DNA of 64,000 bases from contig NZ_SRWZ01000006.1 of assembly GCF_004804355.1 (NCBI RefSeq), positions 124,001 to 188,000 on the forward strand, read 5' to 3'. Shown piece by piece: positions 52,884-63,000 of the stretch (the first letter of the stretch is position 1; the number at the start of each line of letters is the position of its first letter). The DNA comes from Cognatitamlana onchidii. GTDB taxonomy: Bacteria; Bacteroidota; Bacteroidia; Flavobacteriales; Flavobacteriaceae. Under the pieces are notes generated by a model that did not search any database, had not been told where the DNA came from, and saw only the letters and a program-made list of their open reading frames with translations. Made by a program: the position numbers and the translations under genes.

Positions 52884-54134
52884 TTAATCTATTTTCTTGA
52901 ATAATACACAGGCGTTGTGTCCGCCAAATCCAAAGGTATTACTCATTGCTACTTTTACGTCGCGCTTTTGAGCCTTATTTAAAGTTAAATTCAATTCAGG
53001 GTCAATTCTTTCGTCAACAGTTGAATGGTTAATGGTTGGCGGCACTACGCCATTTTCCATCGCCAATATTACTGATATCGCTTCGATAGCTCCAGCAGCC
53101 CCTAAAAGGTGCCCTGTCATAGACTTTGTTGAATTGATATTTATATGCTTAGCGTGACTACCAAATACTTCTGAAATTGCTTTTAATTCTGCAACGTCTC
53201 CTAAAGGTGTAGATGTACCATGTGTATTAATATGGTCAACATCTTCTGGTTTCAGACCTGCGTTTTCTAAACAATTTTTCATAACCGCTATAACACCAAT
53301 GCCATCTGGGTGTGGCGCTGTCATATGATGTGCATCAGAAGACAATCCTCCTCCAATAAACTCTGCATATATTTTAGCGCCTCTTGCTTTAGCATGTTCA
53401 TACTCTTCCAAGACAAGAGCTCCTGCTCCTTCACCTAAAACAAAACCATCCCTGGTAGCGTCAAAAGGTCGTGATGCTGTTTCTGGGCTATCGTTTCTTG
53501 TTGATAAGGCATGCATAGCATTAAAACCTCCCATACCAGCAATCGTGACAGCAGCTTCACTTCCTCCTGTAACTACTACATCTGTATGTCCTAAACGAAT
53601 AGAGTTTAAAGCATCAAACATCGCGTTGGCAGAAGAGGCACATGCCGAGACTGTGGTATAATTAGGCCCCATAAAGCCATGTTTTATAGAAATATTCCCT
53701 GGTGCTATATCAGCAATCATCTTAGGAATAAAAAACGGGTTAAATCTTGGTGTTCCATCTCCAGCTGCAAAATTTAAAACTTCTTGCTGAAAAGTTTCTA
53801 AACCACCAATACCTGCTCCCCAAATAACACCAACACGTAACTTATTAACTTCATCTAGATTAAGCTTAGCATCGGCAATGGCCTCATCGGCCGCTACCAT
53901 AGCGTATTGGGCAAATTTGTCCATTTTACGCGCCTCTTTTCTATCGAAAAAATCGTTAACGTTATAGTTTTTTAATTCGCAAGCGAATTTCGTTTTAAAC
54001 TTATCGGTATCATAATATGTTATAGGCGCAGCCCCACTTTTTCCACTTATTAAACCATCCCAATATTCATCTTTGGAATTGCCAATCGGTGTTAAAGCTC
54101 CTAATCCTGTGACTACAACTCGCTTTAATTCCAT
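52884..54134 (-). CDS. fabF: 3-oxoacyl-ACP synthase II (KAS II)
   Basis: Elongates fatty acyl chains by condensing malonyl-ACP with acyl-ACP. At 416 residues it has the active-site Cys in TVSACASSANAM, the His pair (NTHGTSTPLGD and STKSMTGHLLGAAGA) and the final GFGGHNACVLF. It is 22 nt downstream of acpP, the classical acpP-fabF pair. Confidence 0.97.
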   Translation of the reverse strand: MELKRVVVTGLGALTPIGNSKDEYWDGLISGKSGAAPITYYDTDKFKTKFACELKNYNVNDFFDRKEARKMDKFAQYAMVAADEAIADAKLNLDEVNKLRVGVIWGAGIGGLETFQQEVLNFAAGDGTPRFNPFFIPKMIADIAPGNISIKHGFMGPNYTTVSACASSANAMFDALNSIRLGHTDVVVTGGSEAAVTIAGMGGFNAMHALSTRNDSPETASRPFDATRDGFVLGEGAGALVLEEYEHAKARGAKIYAEFIGGGLSSDAHHMTAPHPDGIGVIAVMKNCLENAGLKPEDVDHINTHGTSTPLGDVAELKAISEVFGSHAKHININSTKSMTGHLLGAAGAIEAISVILAMENGVVPPTINHSTVDERIDPELNLTLNKAQKRDVKVAMSNTFGFGGHNACVLFKKID

Positions 54135-54156
54135 AAAGTATTTGCTTGTTTTTAGC

Positions 54157-54390
54157 TTATTTTGCTTCTTCTATATAAGAGATAGCTTGACCAACTGTAG
54201 CAATATTTTCAGCTTGATCATCTGGTATTTGAATATCGAATTCTTTTTCGAACTCCATAATTAACTCTACAGTGTCTAAAGAGTCTGCTCCTAAATCGTT
54301 AGTGAAACTAGCCTCAGAAACTACTTCGTTCTCATCTACTCCTAATTTGTCTACGATAATCGCTTTTACTCTTGATGCAATGTCTGACAT
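54157..54390 (-). CDS. acpP: Acyl carrier protein
   Basis: A 77-residue carrier of growing fatty acids. Ser37 in [10 protein letters not shown] receives the 4'-phosphopantetheine. It is a highly acidic, helical protein, the start of the acpP-fabF-rnc operon. A -7 box precedes it. Confidence 0.97.
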   Translation of the reverse strand: MSDIASRVKAIIVDKLGVDENEVVSEASFTNDLGADSLDTVELIMEFEKEFDIQIPDDQAENIATVGQAISYIEEAK

Positions 54391-54422
54391 AATCTTTTAA
54401 TTTTTAAGTTTTAATTAGTTGG

Positions 54423-54430
54423 CAAAAATA
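54423..54430 (-). promoter_or_regulatory. -7 box (TATTTTTG) for acpP-fabF-rnc
   Basis: Matches TAnnTTTG on the minus strand, 33 nt upstream of the acpP start. Confidence 0.5.
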
Positions 54431-54578
54431 AAAAACTTTATTTTTAAAATACATCTTTCCAAAAAAAATGTGTTGGTAATTTACTAAAATTACTTTTAAG
54501 TATTTATATTTTTACCTTCTAATTGTTAATAATTATTCTTTTTTTTGTTCGAATAATCTTAACACTATAGTCTGTAAA

Positions 54579-55151
54579 ATGAAACGTATTGTAATTTTTG
54601 CGTCCGGAGGTGGAAGTAATGCAGAAAATCTGATAAAGTTTTTTCACAACAGCGATAATGCATCTGTTATTCAAGTACTTTGTAACAATCCTCATGCCAA
54701 AGTTTTAGATCGTGCCAAAAGACTTCAAGTAAGCGCCTTTTCATTCAACAAGATAGCCTTTACAAAAACCAACGATGTACTAAACATTTTAAAAGCAGCA
54801 AAACCAGATTTAATAGTATTAGCAGGGTTTTTATGGAAATTTCCTGAAAACATATTAAATGCTTTCCCAAACAGAGTTATTAATGTACACCCTGCTTTAC
54901 TGCCTAAATTTGGAGGTAAAGGTATGTACGGCATGCATGTGCATGAGGCAGTAGTTAAAAACAAAGAAACCGAAACAGGAATTACCATACATTATGTGAA
55001 TGAACATTATGACGAAGGCGCCATTATATTTCAGGCATCTTGCAAGGTTAGCCCAACTGATACGCCGCAAGATGTGGCATCCAAAATTCATGAATTAGAA
55101 ATGAAACATTTCCCTGAAGTGGTGGAATCATTGTTATTGCAACAAGAGTGA
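54579..55151 (+). CDS. purN: Phosphoribosylglycinamide formyltransferase (PurN)
   Basis: Transfers a formyl group from 10-formyl-THF in the third step of purine synthesis. At 190 residues the signature is FASGGGSNAENLIKFF near the start. The catalytic triad lies in NVHPALLPKFGG (His) and HYVNEHYDEGAIIFQ (Asp). It is divergent from acpP with 188 nt between. Confidence 0.95.
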   Translation: MKRIVIFASGGGSNAENLIKFFHNSDNASVIQVLCNNPHAKVLDRAKRLQVSAFSFNKIAFTKTNDVLNILKAAKPDLIVLAGFLWKFPENILNAFPNRVINVHPALLPKFGGKGMYGMHVHEAVVKNKETETGITIHYVNEHYDEGAIIFQASCKVSPTDTPQDVASKIHELEMKHFPEVVESLLLQQE

Positions 55152-55185
55152 ATCTTAATAACAGACATTCATAGTCTAACATAAT

Positions 55186-55824
55186 ATGTCTAAGAAAAAG
55201 AAATACTATACCGTTTGGAAAGGGCATCATACAGGCGTTTTTGACTCATGGAACGATTGCAAAGCTCAAATAAAAGATTACCAAGGAGCTCAATATAAAT
55301 CTTTTTCAACATTCGAGGCTGCAAAGAAAGCTTTAAAAGGTCATTACAAAGATTATGTAGGGAAAAACAAATCATTTATAAGCGAACTTTCTGCTGCTGA
55401 GCTCAAGAAAATTGGACAACCTAACTATAATTCCATTGCGGTTGATGCCGCTTCTAGTGGCAACCCTGGCATTATGGAGTATAGAGGCGTAGACACAAAA
55501 ACAAAGCAACAATTATTTATCCAAGGCCCCTTTGAAGAAGGCACGAATAATATTGGTGAATTTTTAGCTATTGTTCACGGGTTAGCCTTTTTAAAAAAGA
55601 ACAATAGCAATAGAATTATATATACAGACTCTAGAACAGCCATGAGCTGGGTGAAAAAGAAAAACTGTAACACGAAGTTAGACAGAAACTCAAAGAACAA
55701 ACCTGTATTTGATCTTATTGACCGCGCTATTATGTGGTTAAAAAACAACTCGTATAACACTACCATAGTAAAATGGGAAACCAAAGCATGGGGCGAAATC
55801 CCTGCGGATTTTGGAAGAAAGTAA
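55186..55824 (+). CDS. Ribonuclease H with N-terminal viroplasmin (RNHBD) domain
   Basis: A 212-residue eukaryote-like RNase H1. The N-terminal caulimovirus viroplasmin domain (residues 1-50; KYYTVWKGHHTGVFDSWNDC) binds RNA/DNA hybrids. The catalytic RNase H domain (about 80-212) has Asp/Glu/Asp residues in AVDAASSGNPG, EFLAIVHGL and YTDSRTAMSWV, plus ETKAWGEIPADFGRK at the end. It removes RNA from RNA-DNA hybrids. Starts 34 nt after purN. Confidence 0.9.
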   Translation: MSKKKKYYTVWKGHHTGVFDSWNDCKAQIKDYQGAQYKSFSTFEAAKKALKGHYKDYVGKNKSFISELSAAELKKIGQPNYNSIAVDAASSGNPGIMEYRGVDTKTKQQLFIQGPFEEGTNNIGEFLAIVHGLAFLKKNNSNRIIYTDSRTAMSWVKKKNCNTKLDRNSKNKPVFDLIDRAIMWLKNNSYNTTIVKWETKAWGEIPADFGRK

Positions 55825-55907
55825 ACACACCTATATCCTATTTATTAGCAGAAGTGAGACGTACACGCATTTCAAGAAAATATTCTTCAATTAGTATTAA
55901 AATGACG

Positions 55908-55915
55908 TATATTTG
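55908..55915 (+). promoter_or_regulatory. -7 box (TATATTTG) for the PfkB kinase gene
   Basis: Perfect TAnnTTTG, 23 nt before the ATG at 55939. Confidence 0.5.
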
Positions 55916-55938
55916 CAGCAAATTATCAGGTCTCTTTT

Positions 55939-56865
55939 ATGAGTAAATTAGTTATAGTGGGAACCGTGGCATTTGACGCTATTGAAACCCCTTTCGGTAA
56001 AACCGATAAAATTTTAGGTGGTGCAGCTACTTTTATTGGTTTGGCTGCTTCTCACTTTGATATTGACGCGGCTGCTGTTTCTGTAGTTGGTGATGACTTT
56101 CCTCAAGACTATTTAGATCTCCTATCTAATAAGCATATCGATACATCGGGCATTGAAGTTGTTAATGGAGGTAAGACTTTTTTTTGGAGCGGACGCTATC
56201 ACAACGACATGAATTCTCGCGACACTCTAGTTACCGAATTAAATACCTTAGCAGACTTCAACCCAGTAGTTCCTAGTGATTATAAGGATGCGGAAGTCGT
56301 TATGCTCGGGAACCTTCATCCCCTAGTACAATCGAGTGTTTTAGACCAAATGTCGAAAAAACCAAAACTGGCTATTTTAGACACAATGAATTTTTGGATG
56401 GATTGTGCTCTAGATGATTTACGAAACGTAATAAAACGCATCGATGTTATTACAATAAATGACGAAGAAGCAAGACAATTAACTGGAGAATACTCGTTGG
56501 TTGTAGCAGCAAGAAAAATCTACGAAATGGGACCAAAGTACGTGGTTATTAAAAAAGGAGAACATGGGGCTTTACTATTTCATGACGACCATGTATTTTA
56601 TGCTCCAGCTTTGCCTTTGGAAGAAGTTTTTGATCCAACCGGGGCAGGAGACACTTTTGCTGGAGGATTTGCTGGATATTTGGTAAAAACAAATGATTTT
56701 TCATTTGAAAACATGAAAAACGCTGTTATTTATGGCTCCACTCTTGCCTCCTTCTGTGTTGAAAAATTTGGAACCGAGCGTATGCAAACCTTATCAAGTA
56801 GCGAAGTCCATAAACGACTGCTACAGTTTAAACAATTAACACAATTTGATATAGAACTAGGATAA
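55939..56865 (+). CDS. PfkB-family carbohydrate kinase
   Basis: A 308-residue kinase of the ribokinase/PfkB family. The N-terminus is GGAATFIGLAASHF (residues 32-45), and the C-terminal anion-hole motif DPTGAGDTFAGGFAGYL carries the catalytic Asp. Substrate could be a sugar or nucleoside. It is followed by a terminator and then the purF-like gene on the same strand. Confidence 0.88.
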   Translation: MSKLVIVGTVAFDAIETPFGKTDKILGGAATFIGLAASHFDIDAAAVSVVGDDFPQDYLDLLSNKHIDTSGIEVVNGGKTFFWSGRYHNDMNSRDTLVTELNTLADFNPVVPSDYKDAEVVMLGNLHPLVQSSVLDQMSKKPKLAILDTMNFWMDCALDDLRNVIKRIDVITINDEEARQLTGEYSLVVAARKIYEMGPKYVVIKKGEHGALLFHDDHVFYAPALPLEEVFDPTGAGDTFAGGFAGYLVKTNDFSFENMKNAVIYGSTLASFCVEKFGTERMQTLSSSEVHKRLLQFKQLTQFDIELG

Positions 56866-56868
56866 TAT

Positions 56869-56897
56869 AACGCGCTCTAAAACTGGGTGCGTTTTTT
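56869..56897 (+). terminator. Terminator after the PfkB kinase gene
   Basis: A 9-bp stem AACGCGCTC / GGGTGCGTT (with G-U pairs), 7-nt loop, followed by TTTT. It separates the kinase from the purF-like gene. Confidence 0.75.
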
Positions 56898-56958
56898 AAT
56901 TATAAACAATTACTATGAGCTTATTCAACAACATGAATAACGCGAAAATATTTATTTT

Positions 56959-58857
56959 ATGAGTGATGCCTTAAAACACGAATGTGGAATAGCCGTTATC
57001 AGACTTTTAAAACCATTAGAATACTACAAGGAGAAATACGGTAGTGCATTTTATGGTGTAAATAAAATGTATTTAATGATGGAGAAACAGCACAACCGTG
57101 GTCAAGACGGAGCTGGATTTGCAAGCATTAAATTAGATACGCAACCAGGACAACGCTATATAAGCAGAGTACGTTCTATTGCCCAACAACCTATTCAGGA
57201 TATTTTTGGCCAAATAAATGATCGTGTAAATAAAGAGTTTAAGGCCCACCCAGAATATAAAGATGATGTTGCTGCTCAAAAAAGAAACATTCCATATATA
57301 GGCGAAGTTTTATTAGGCCACGTGCGTTATGGTACTTTCGGAAAAAATAGTGTAGAAAGCGTTCATCCTTTTTTAAGACAAAATAATTGGATGCACAGAA
57401 ATTTAATCATGGCTGGAAACTTTAACATGACCAATGTTAAGGAACTATTTTCTAACCTGATTGAACTAGGTCAGCATCCAAAAGAATATACAGACACCAT
57501 TACTATAATGGAGAAGATAGGGCATTTCTTAGACGATGCTGTTAGTAAAATTTATAAAGACCTTAAAAAAGAAGGCTATAACAAAAGACAAGCTTCCCCA
57601 CTTATTGCTGAGCGCTTAAAAGTTGCCAAAATACTTAGAAGAGCAGCTAAAAACTGGGATGGAGGGTATGCCATGGCGGGATTAATTGGTCATGGAGATG
57701 CATTTGTTTTAAGAGATCCTGCTGGAATAAGACCTGCCTATTACTACAAAGATGACGAAGTGGTAGTAGTTGCCTCGGAACGCCCAGTAATTCAAACAGT
57801 ATTTAATGTAAACTTTGAAGATGTTAAAGAGCTAGAGCCTGGCCAAGCCATCATCACCAAAAAATCCGGAGAAGTTAGACTTAAACAAATTTTAGAGCCA
57901 CTAGAGAAAAAATCTTGTTCTTTTGAGCGTATTTATTTCTCGAGAGGAAGTGATGCCGAAATCTATCAGGAACGCAAAATGCTTGGTAAGCTATTAATGC
58001 CAAAAGTATTGGAAGCGATTAACAACGACACAAAAAATACGGTGTTTTCCTATATTCCAAATACAGCGGAGACCTCATTCTTTGGAATGATTGAAACAGC
58101 TGAGGCATTCATCAATAAAACAAAAACACAAGCCATACTTAATGGCCAGCGATCTTTATCAGCAGCTAAAGTTACGGAGATTTTGTCTGAACATGCCCGT
58201 GTTGAAAAGATTGCCATTAAAGATGTCAAACTAAGAACGTTTATAACGGAAGACAGCAGCAGAGACGATTTAGTTGCTCACGTATACGATGTGACATACG
58301 GAGTTATTAAACCTAATGACAATTTAGTTATTATTGACGATAGTATTGTACGAGGAACTACTTTGAAAAAGAGTATTTTAAAGATGCTAGACCGCTTAAA
58401 CCCTAAAAAGATTATTGTCGTGTCTTCTGCTCCACAAATACGCTATCCGGACTGTTATGGAATTGACATGGCACGACTTGAAGATTTAATAGCCTTTAGA
58501 GCTGCCCTGGAACTACTTAAGGACTCGGGTAAATACGATGTAGTGGAAACTGTTTATAATAAATGTGTTACTCAAACAGACTTAGAAGACAAATTCGTAC
58601 AAAACTTTGTAAAAGAAATATACGACCCATTTACGGATGAACAAATTTCTGATAAAATATCTGAATTGTTAAGTGATGACAGCATCAAGGCCGAAGTGAA
58701 AATTATTTTTCAACCAGTAGAAAACCTACATAAAGCCTGTCCAGAGCATTTAGGAGATTGGTATTTCACTGGAAACTACCCGACCGTTGGAGGTAATCGT
58801 GTGGTAAACAGAGCTTTTATTAATTTTTACGAAGGAAACAAAGAACGAGCCTATTAA
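56959..58857 (+). CDS. Amidophosphoribosyltransferase (long PurF form)
   Basis: A class II glutamine amidotransferase plus PRPP transferase of 632 residues, longer than typical PurF (about 470-505). Cys9 in HECGIAVIRL would become the N-terminal nucleophile after removal of an eight-residue propeptide. The glutaminase half has QHNRGQDGAGFAS and VLLGHVRYGTFG. The PRPP loop is VIIDDSIVRGTTL. It resembles a second long PurF-like protein of Bacteroidota; whether it makes phosphoribosylamine or another product is not certain. Confidence 0.8.
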   Translation: MSDALKHECGIAVIRLLKPLEYYKEKYGSAFYGVNKMYLMMEKQHNRGQDGAGFASIKLDTQPGQRYISRVRSIAQQPIQDIFGQINDRVNKEFKAHPEYKDDVAAQKRNIPYIGEVLLGHVRYGTFGKNSVESVHPFLRQNNWMHRNLIMAGNFNMTNVKELFSNLIELGQHPKEYTDTITIMEKIGHFLDDAVSKIYKDLKKEGYNKRQASPLIAERLKVAKILRRAAKNWDGGYAMAGLIGHGDAFVLRDPAGIRPAYYYKDDEVVVVASERPVIQTVFNVNFEDVKELEPGQAIITKKSGEVRLKQILEPLEKKSCSFERIYFSRGSDAEIYQERKMLGKLLMPKVLEAINNDTKNTVFSYIPNTAETSFFGMIETAEAFINKTKTQAILNGQRSLSAAKVTEILSEHARVEKIAIKDVKLRTFITEDSSRDDLVAHVYDVTYGVIKPNDNLVIIDDSIVRGTTLKKSILKMLDRLNPKKIIVVSSAPQIRYPDCYGIDMARLEDLIAFRAALELLKDSGKYDVVETVYNKCVTQTDLEDKFVQNFVKEIYDPFTDEQISDKISELLSDDSIKAEVKIIFQPVENLHKACPEHLGDWYFTGNYPTVGGNRVVNRAFINFYEGNKERAY

Positions 58858-58959
58858 TTAGGATATTCTTAATATTTAACGTTTAAACCGCAAATAACGT
58901 ATTTCACCCCATAAATATGTTATTCGTCTAAAAAATATTCAGATTATCTAAAATACACA

Positions 58960-58967
58960 TAACTTGG
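58960..58967 (+). promoter_or_regulatory. -7-like box (TAACTTGG) for the first twin RNA
   Basis: One mismatch to TAnnTTTG, at the same position relative to the repeat as the perfect box of copy 2, 5 nt before its first base. Confidence 0.45.
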
Positions 58968-58970
58968 TCT

Positions 58971-59045
58971 CACCATAACATAAGTAGGTTAAGTTCATGG
59001 TAGATTTGGGGCAAAAAAAGGTGAACGCTTGTTCGCCTTTTTTTA
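58971..59045 (+). ncRNA. Twin small RNA candidate, copy 1
   Basis: About 75 nt. It begins with a hairpin ACCATAAC (58972-58979) / GTT-C-ATGGT (58993-59001). A single-stranded segment with TTTGGGGCAAAAAAA follows, then the terminator stem GGTGAAC / GTTCGCC with a 4-nt loop and a run of eight Ts. It has no reading frame. Copy 2 repeats nearly the whole unit 214 nt downstream. There is no known family I can name. Confidence 0.6.
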
Positions 59046-59173
59046 TGCGATTTAGTTTCCATCTAATTTACCCAAATGCTTATACAGTTCATCCCTTTAA
59101 AAGTGCGCTAACTCGCTTAAGCCAATAATTGCGCCGTTCAACTAAAATATTTTAACAAACTCTATAAAGCATA

Positions 59174-59181
59174 TATCTTTG
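59174..59181 (+). promoter_or_regulatory. -7 box (TATCTTTG) for the second twin RNA
   Basis: Perfect TAnnTTTG, 3 nt before the repeated core of copy 2. Confidence 0.55.
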
Positions 59182-59184
59182 ACT

Positions 59185-59259
59185 CACCATAACATAAGTA
59201 GGTTAAGTTCATGGTAGATTTGGGGCAAAAAGGTGAACACTCGTTCACCTTTTTCATTT
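59185..59259 (+). ncRNA. Twin small RNA candidate, copy 2
   Basis: Repeats copy 1: CACCATAACATAAGTAGGTT and the following bases are identical through the GGGGCAAAAA stretch. The terminator is GGTGAAC / GTTCACC, now a perfect 7-bp stem, followed by TTTTTCATTTT. Compared with copy 1 the G-U pair is replaced by A-U, so the helix is preserved. The two A's missing in the linker and the loop (ACTC instead of GCTT) are the other differences. It lies about 85 nt before the end of sod on the opposite strand. Confidence 0.6.
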
Positions 59260-59287
59260 TATAACAATTATCATTCCAAAGCATAAA

Positions 59288-59321
59288 AAAATCGTCTAGA
59301 AATTTCTTTCTAGACGATTTT
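59288..59321 (-). terminator. Terminator after sod
   Basis: A 15-bp perfect inverted repeat AAAATCGTCTAGAAA / TTTCTAGACGATTTT with a 4-nt loop. On the minus strand TTTTTT follows. It is 23 nt past the sod stop. Confidence 0.9.
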
Positions 59322-59343
59322 AACGTTCTAATATTATTTATGC

Positions 59344-59952
59344 CTACTTAGCTTCAGCGTAGCGTTTTTCAACTTCGTTCCAGTTAATTACATTAAAAAA
59401 AGCACTAATATAATCCGGACGACGATTCTGATAATTCAGATAATAAGCGTGTTCCCATACATCTAATCCTAAAATTGGTGTACCGCCACAACCAATGCCT
59501 GGCATTAATGGATTATCCTGATTTGCTGTTGAACAAATTTCAAGTTTACCCCCTTCGTGAACACATAACCAAGCCCAACCTGAGCCAAAACGTGTAGCTG
59601 CAGCTTTGCTAAACGCAGCGATAAATTCGTCTTTAGACCCGAAAGTAGCTTCAATAGCATCTTTTAAATCTCCAGAAAGATACCCTCTATCCTCAGGGTT
59701 CATAACCGTCCAAAACAATGAGTGGTTAAAAAAGCCACCTCCATTATTTCTCACAGCTCCATTATCCATATCCAGATTCGACAAAATGTCTTCAATAGAT
59801 TTTCCGTCTAAATCGGTTCCTGAAATTGCATTATTTAAATTATTAGTATAGCCTTGATGATGTTTTGAGTGGTGTATCTCCATGGTGCGTGCATCCATGT
59901 GAGGCTCTAAAGCATCGTAAGCATATCCTAATTTCGGTAATTCGAAAGCCAT
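59344..59952 (-). CDS. sod: Iron/manganese superoxide dismutase
   Basis: Converts superoxide to peroxide and oxygen. At 202 residues, it has [14 protein letters not shown] (His ligands), the [11 protein letters not shown] segment with the second His, and [15 protein letters not shown] with the Asp and His ligands. The Fe versus Mn preference cannot be told safely. The ATG at 59952 was chosen: an in-frame ATG at 59988 would begin inside the -7 box. Confidence 0.96.
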   Translation of the reverse strand: MAFELPKLGYAYDALEPHMDARTMEIHHSKHHQGYTNNLNNAISGTDLDGKSIEDILSNLDMDNGAVRNNGGGFFNHSLFWTVMNPEDRGYLSGDLKDAIEATFGSKDEFIAAFSKAAATRFGSGWAWLCVHEGGKLEICSTANQDNPLMPGIGCGGTPILGLDVWEHAYYLNYQNRRPDYISAFFNVINWNEVEKRYAEAK

Positions 59953-59985
59953 AATTATTTGTTTTAAATTAATTTTTAAATTCAT

Positions 59986-59993
59986 CAAATTTA
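59986..59993 (-). promoter_or_regulatory. -7 box (TAAATTTG) for sod
   Basis: Perfect TAnnTTTG on the minus strand, 34 nt upstream of the sod ATG. Confidence 0.55.
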
Positions 59994-60073
59994 CACTAAA
60001 ATCGAGTCAATTAAAAATAATTAATTGTTATCAAACCATTGATAGTTTTTATCTTGTATTCAAATATATTTTT

Positions 60074-63000
60074 ATGTTAAAAACATCGTCCTTTACCATA
60101 TATAACGCTTCTGCTGGTAGTGGAAAAACCTACACATTAGTAAAGGAGTATTTAAAATTGTTGTTTCAATCGGACAACCTATTTCATTTCAAACGTATTC
60201 TAGCCATCACCTTTACCAACAAAGCGGTAACTGAAATGAAAGAGCGCATTATTAATACGTTAAGATTATTTTCTGAAGACGATGTCCTTGAATCGTCAAA
60301 CAGTATGTTTGAGACTATTTCTTCTGAATTACAAATACAACCAGAGCGACTTCAAAAAAAATCCAAGCAACTTTTACAAACCATTATTCATAACTATGCT
60401 TCTTTCGACATTTCAACAATCGATGGTTTTACTCATAAATTAATTCGAACTTTTGCTCATGATTTGAAACTACCCCTAAACTTTGAAGTAGAATTAGATC
60501 AGGACACCCTTCTAAATGAAGCCGTAGAAAGCCTAATAGCAAAAACAGGAACTAACAAAATTCTAACCAAGACCTTGGTAGAATTCGCATTAGAAAAAGC
60601 CGACGACGATAAAAGTTGGGATATCTCTTATGATTTTAATAAAATAGCTAAGCTATTAATTACCGAAAACGACAAACCTTTTATTGAAAGTCTAAAGCAC
60701 AAAACTCCCGAAGATTTTGAAAGGTTAAAAAAACAGTTAACCCAAGAAATAAATGATACTGAAGCGATAATAACCAAAATTGGCAAAGACGTTATTGCTT
60801 TAATAAAAAACTCGGGATTGGAGTTTAGTGATTTTTCCGGAGGTTATTTACCAAAGTATTTCGACAAATTAGCCAGTTCAAATTTTAAGGTTAGCTACGA
60901 CTCTAACTGGCAAAAAGACTTAGAAAATAAAACCCTCTACCCTAAACGGGTTTCAAGAGACATCGCCTCGGTTATTGAAGCGCTTCAACCTCAAATCGCA
61001 AAAGCATTTCATTGTAGTAAAACTTCCATTTTTCAATTAAAATTTTTGAAAGCTTTTTATAAAAACATCACGCCCTTATCGGTCTTAAACGCTATAAATA
61101 ATGAACTCACGCTTCTTAAAGAAGACCAAAACAAAATGCTTATCTCTGAGTTTAACACTATAATAAGTGAAGAAATTAAAGAGCAACCCACGCCATTTAT
61201 ATATGAACGTATCGGTGAAAAATTTAAACACTATTTTATTGATGAGTTTCAAGACACCTCTATTATGCAATGGACAAATCTAATTCCTTTACTAAATAAT
61301 GCGGTTTCTACCGAAGGGGGAAGTACCATGCTTGTTGGAGATGCTAAACAGGCTATTTACCGCTGGCGTGGTGGTAAGGCCGAACAGTTTATCGATTTGT
61401 TTAATAAAACAACCTCTCCTTTTCAAATAGAGCAGAGTGTTGAAAATCTTCAGGAAAATTACAGAAGTTTTAAAGAAATTGTAAGCTTTAACAATGGTTT
61501 TTTCAAATACCTAGGGGCTCATTTTTTTGAAAATAGCACGCATCAAACCTTGTATGAACAAGCTGTTCAAAATAGCACACAAGACCATACTGGTTATGTT
61601 GAATTGTCTTTTTTAACCCCCAATAAAGATGATGATAGGAATGCCCTGTTTTCTGAAGTTACTTTAGATAAGATATATGATTGCTTGAATAATGGATTCC
61701 ATTATGAAGATATCTGTATTTTAGTAAGAAAGAAAAAAGACGGTATTGCCACCGCTAATTACCTAAGCCTTAATAATGTGCCCATTATCTCTTCCGACAC
61801 CTTATTATTAACAAGTGCACCCGAGGTAAATTTCATTAACGACCTATTAAGTCTTCTTAATCAACCCACCAACAATGAGATAAAAATTAGAATTTTAAAT
61901 TATTTGTCAACTTCATTAAAACTTGACGACAAACATGCCTTCTTTTCCAAACATATCACATTAAACCTTTCTGATTTCTTTAAAAGCTTAGAAGCTTACA
62001 ACATCAAAATATCCAGTCAAAACTTGCTTCAGCTACCCTTGTACGATTTAGCAGAAACCATCGTAAGAAGTTTTAATCTAGTTTCCTCATCGAACGCTTT
62101 CGTCCAATTTTACCTAGATGTTATATTGGACTTTTCAGAAAAAAAAGGATCGGACTTATCAGGTTTTTTAGAGTATTTTGATAAGAAAAAAGACACCTTA
62201 AGTATCACATCGCCTAAAGGACAAAATGCCGTTCAAATTATGACTATCCATAAATCTAAAGGCTTAGAGTTTCCAGTTGTTATCTTCCCTTTTGCAGACC
62301 TAGATATTTATAAAGAATTAGAAGCTAAATCCTGGTTTAAAATAGATGATAGCAAGTATTCTGGATTCACTCATACCTTGTTAAACTACAATAAAGATTT
62401 TGAGTTTTTTGGAGAAGAAGGTAACTATATTTACCATAAACATAAGGCAGAGCTTGAACTAGACAATATTAATCTTCTATACGTTGCATTAACAAGAGCA
62501 GTTGAACATCTATACATCATATCTTCAAAAGACATGTCTTCAAAAGGAGATGTTAACTCGAAAAAATATTCTGGCTTACTCATTAATTACCTCCAGCAGA
62601 TAGGCATTTGGAATGCTAATGAACTGGTCTATAGTTTTGGAACGCCACAAAACTCCTCTCGTGGGTGTTTGGAACAAAGTGCAACACCCCTTGAACCATC
62701 TTTTATTTCTACCGCTAAAGAAGAACACAACATAAAAGTTGTCACAAAATCGGGGTATCTTTGGAATACCAATCAACAAGAAGCCATTGAAAAGGGAAAT
62801 CTAATTCATGATATTTTGGGGCAAATCATTACGGCAGATGATATAGACCTTGTTGCAAATGAATTCTTAGTATCAAATAAAATTAACTTAGAACAATCCA
62901 TAGCTCTTAAAGAACTTGTCTTAAGTATCACTAACCACCCTAAACTCAAAAAATATTTCAGCGGAAAAGATATCGAAACCCATAATGAGCGTGACATCAT

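Noticed and set aside
59088-59150. A minus-strand stretch (reading ERRNYWLKR in one frame) between the twin RNAs
   Set aside because: Too short and with stops close by; no family could be recognised, so it is not called a gene remnant.
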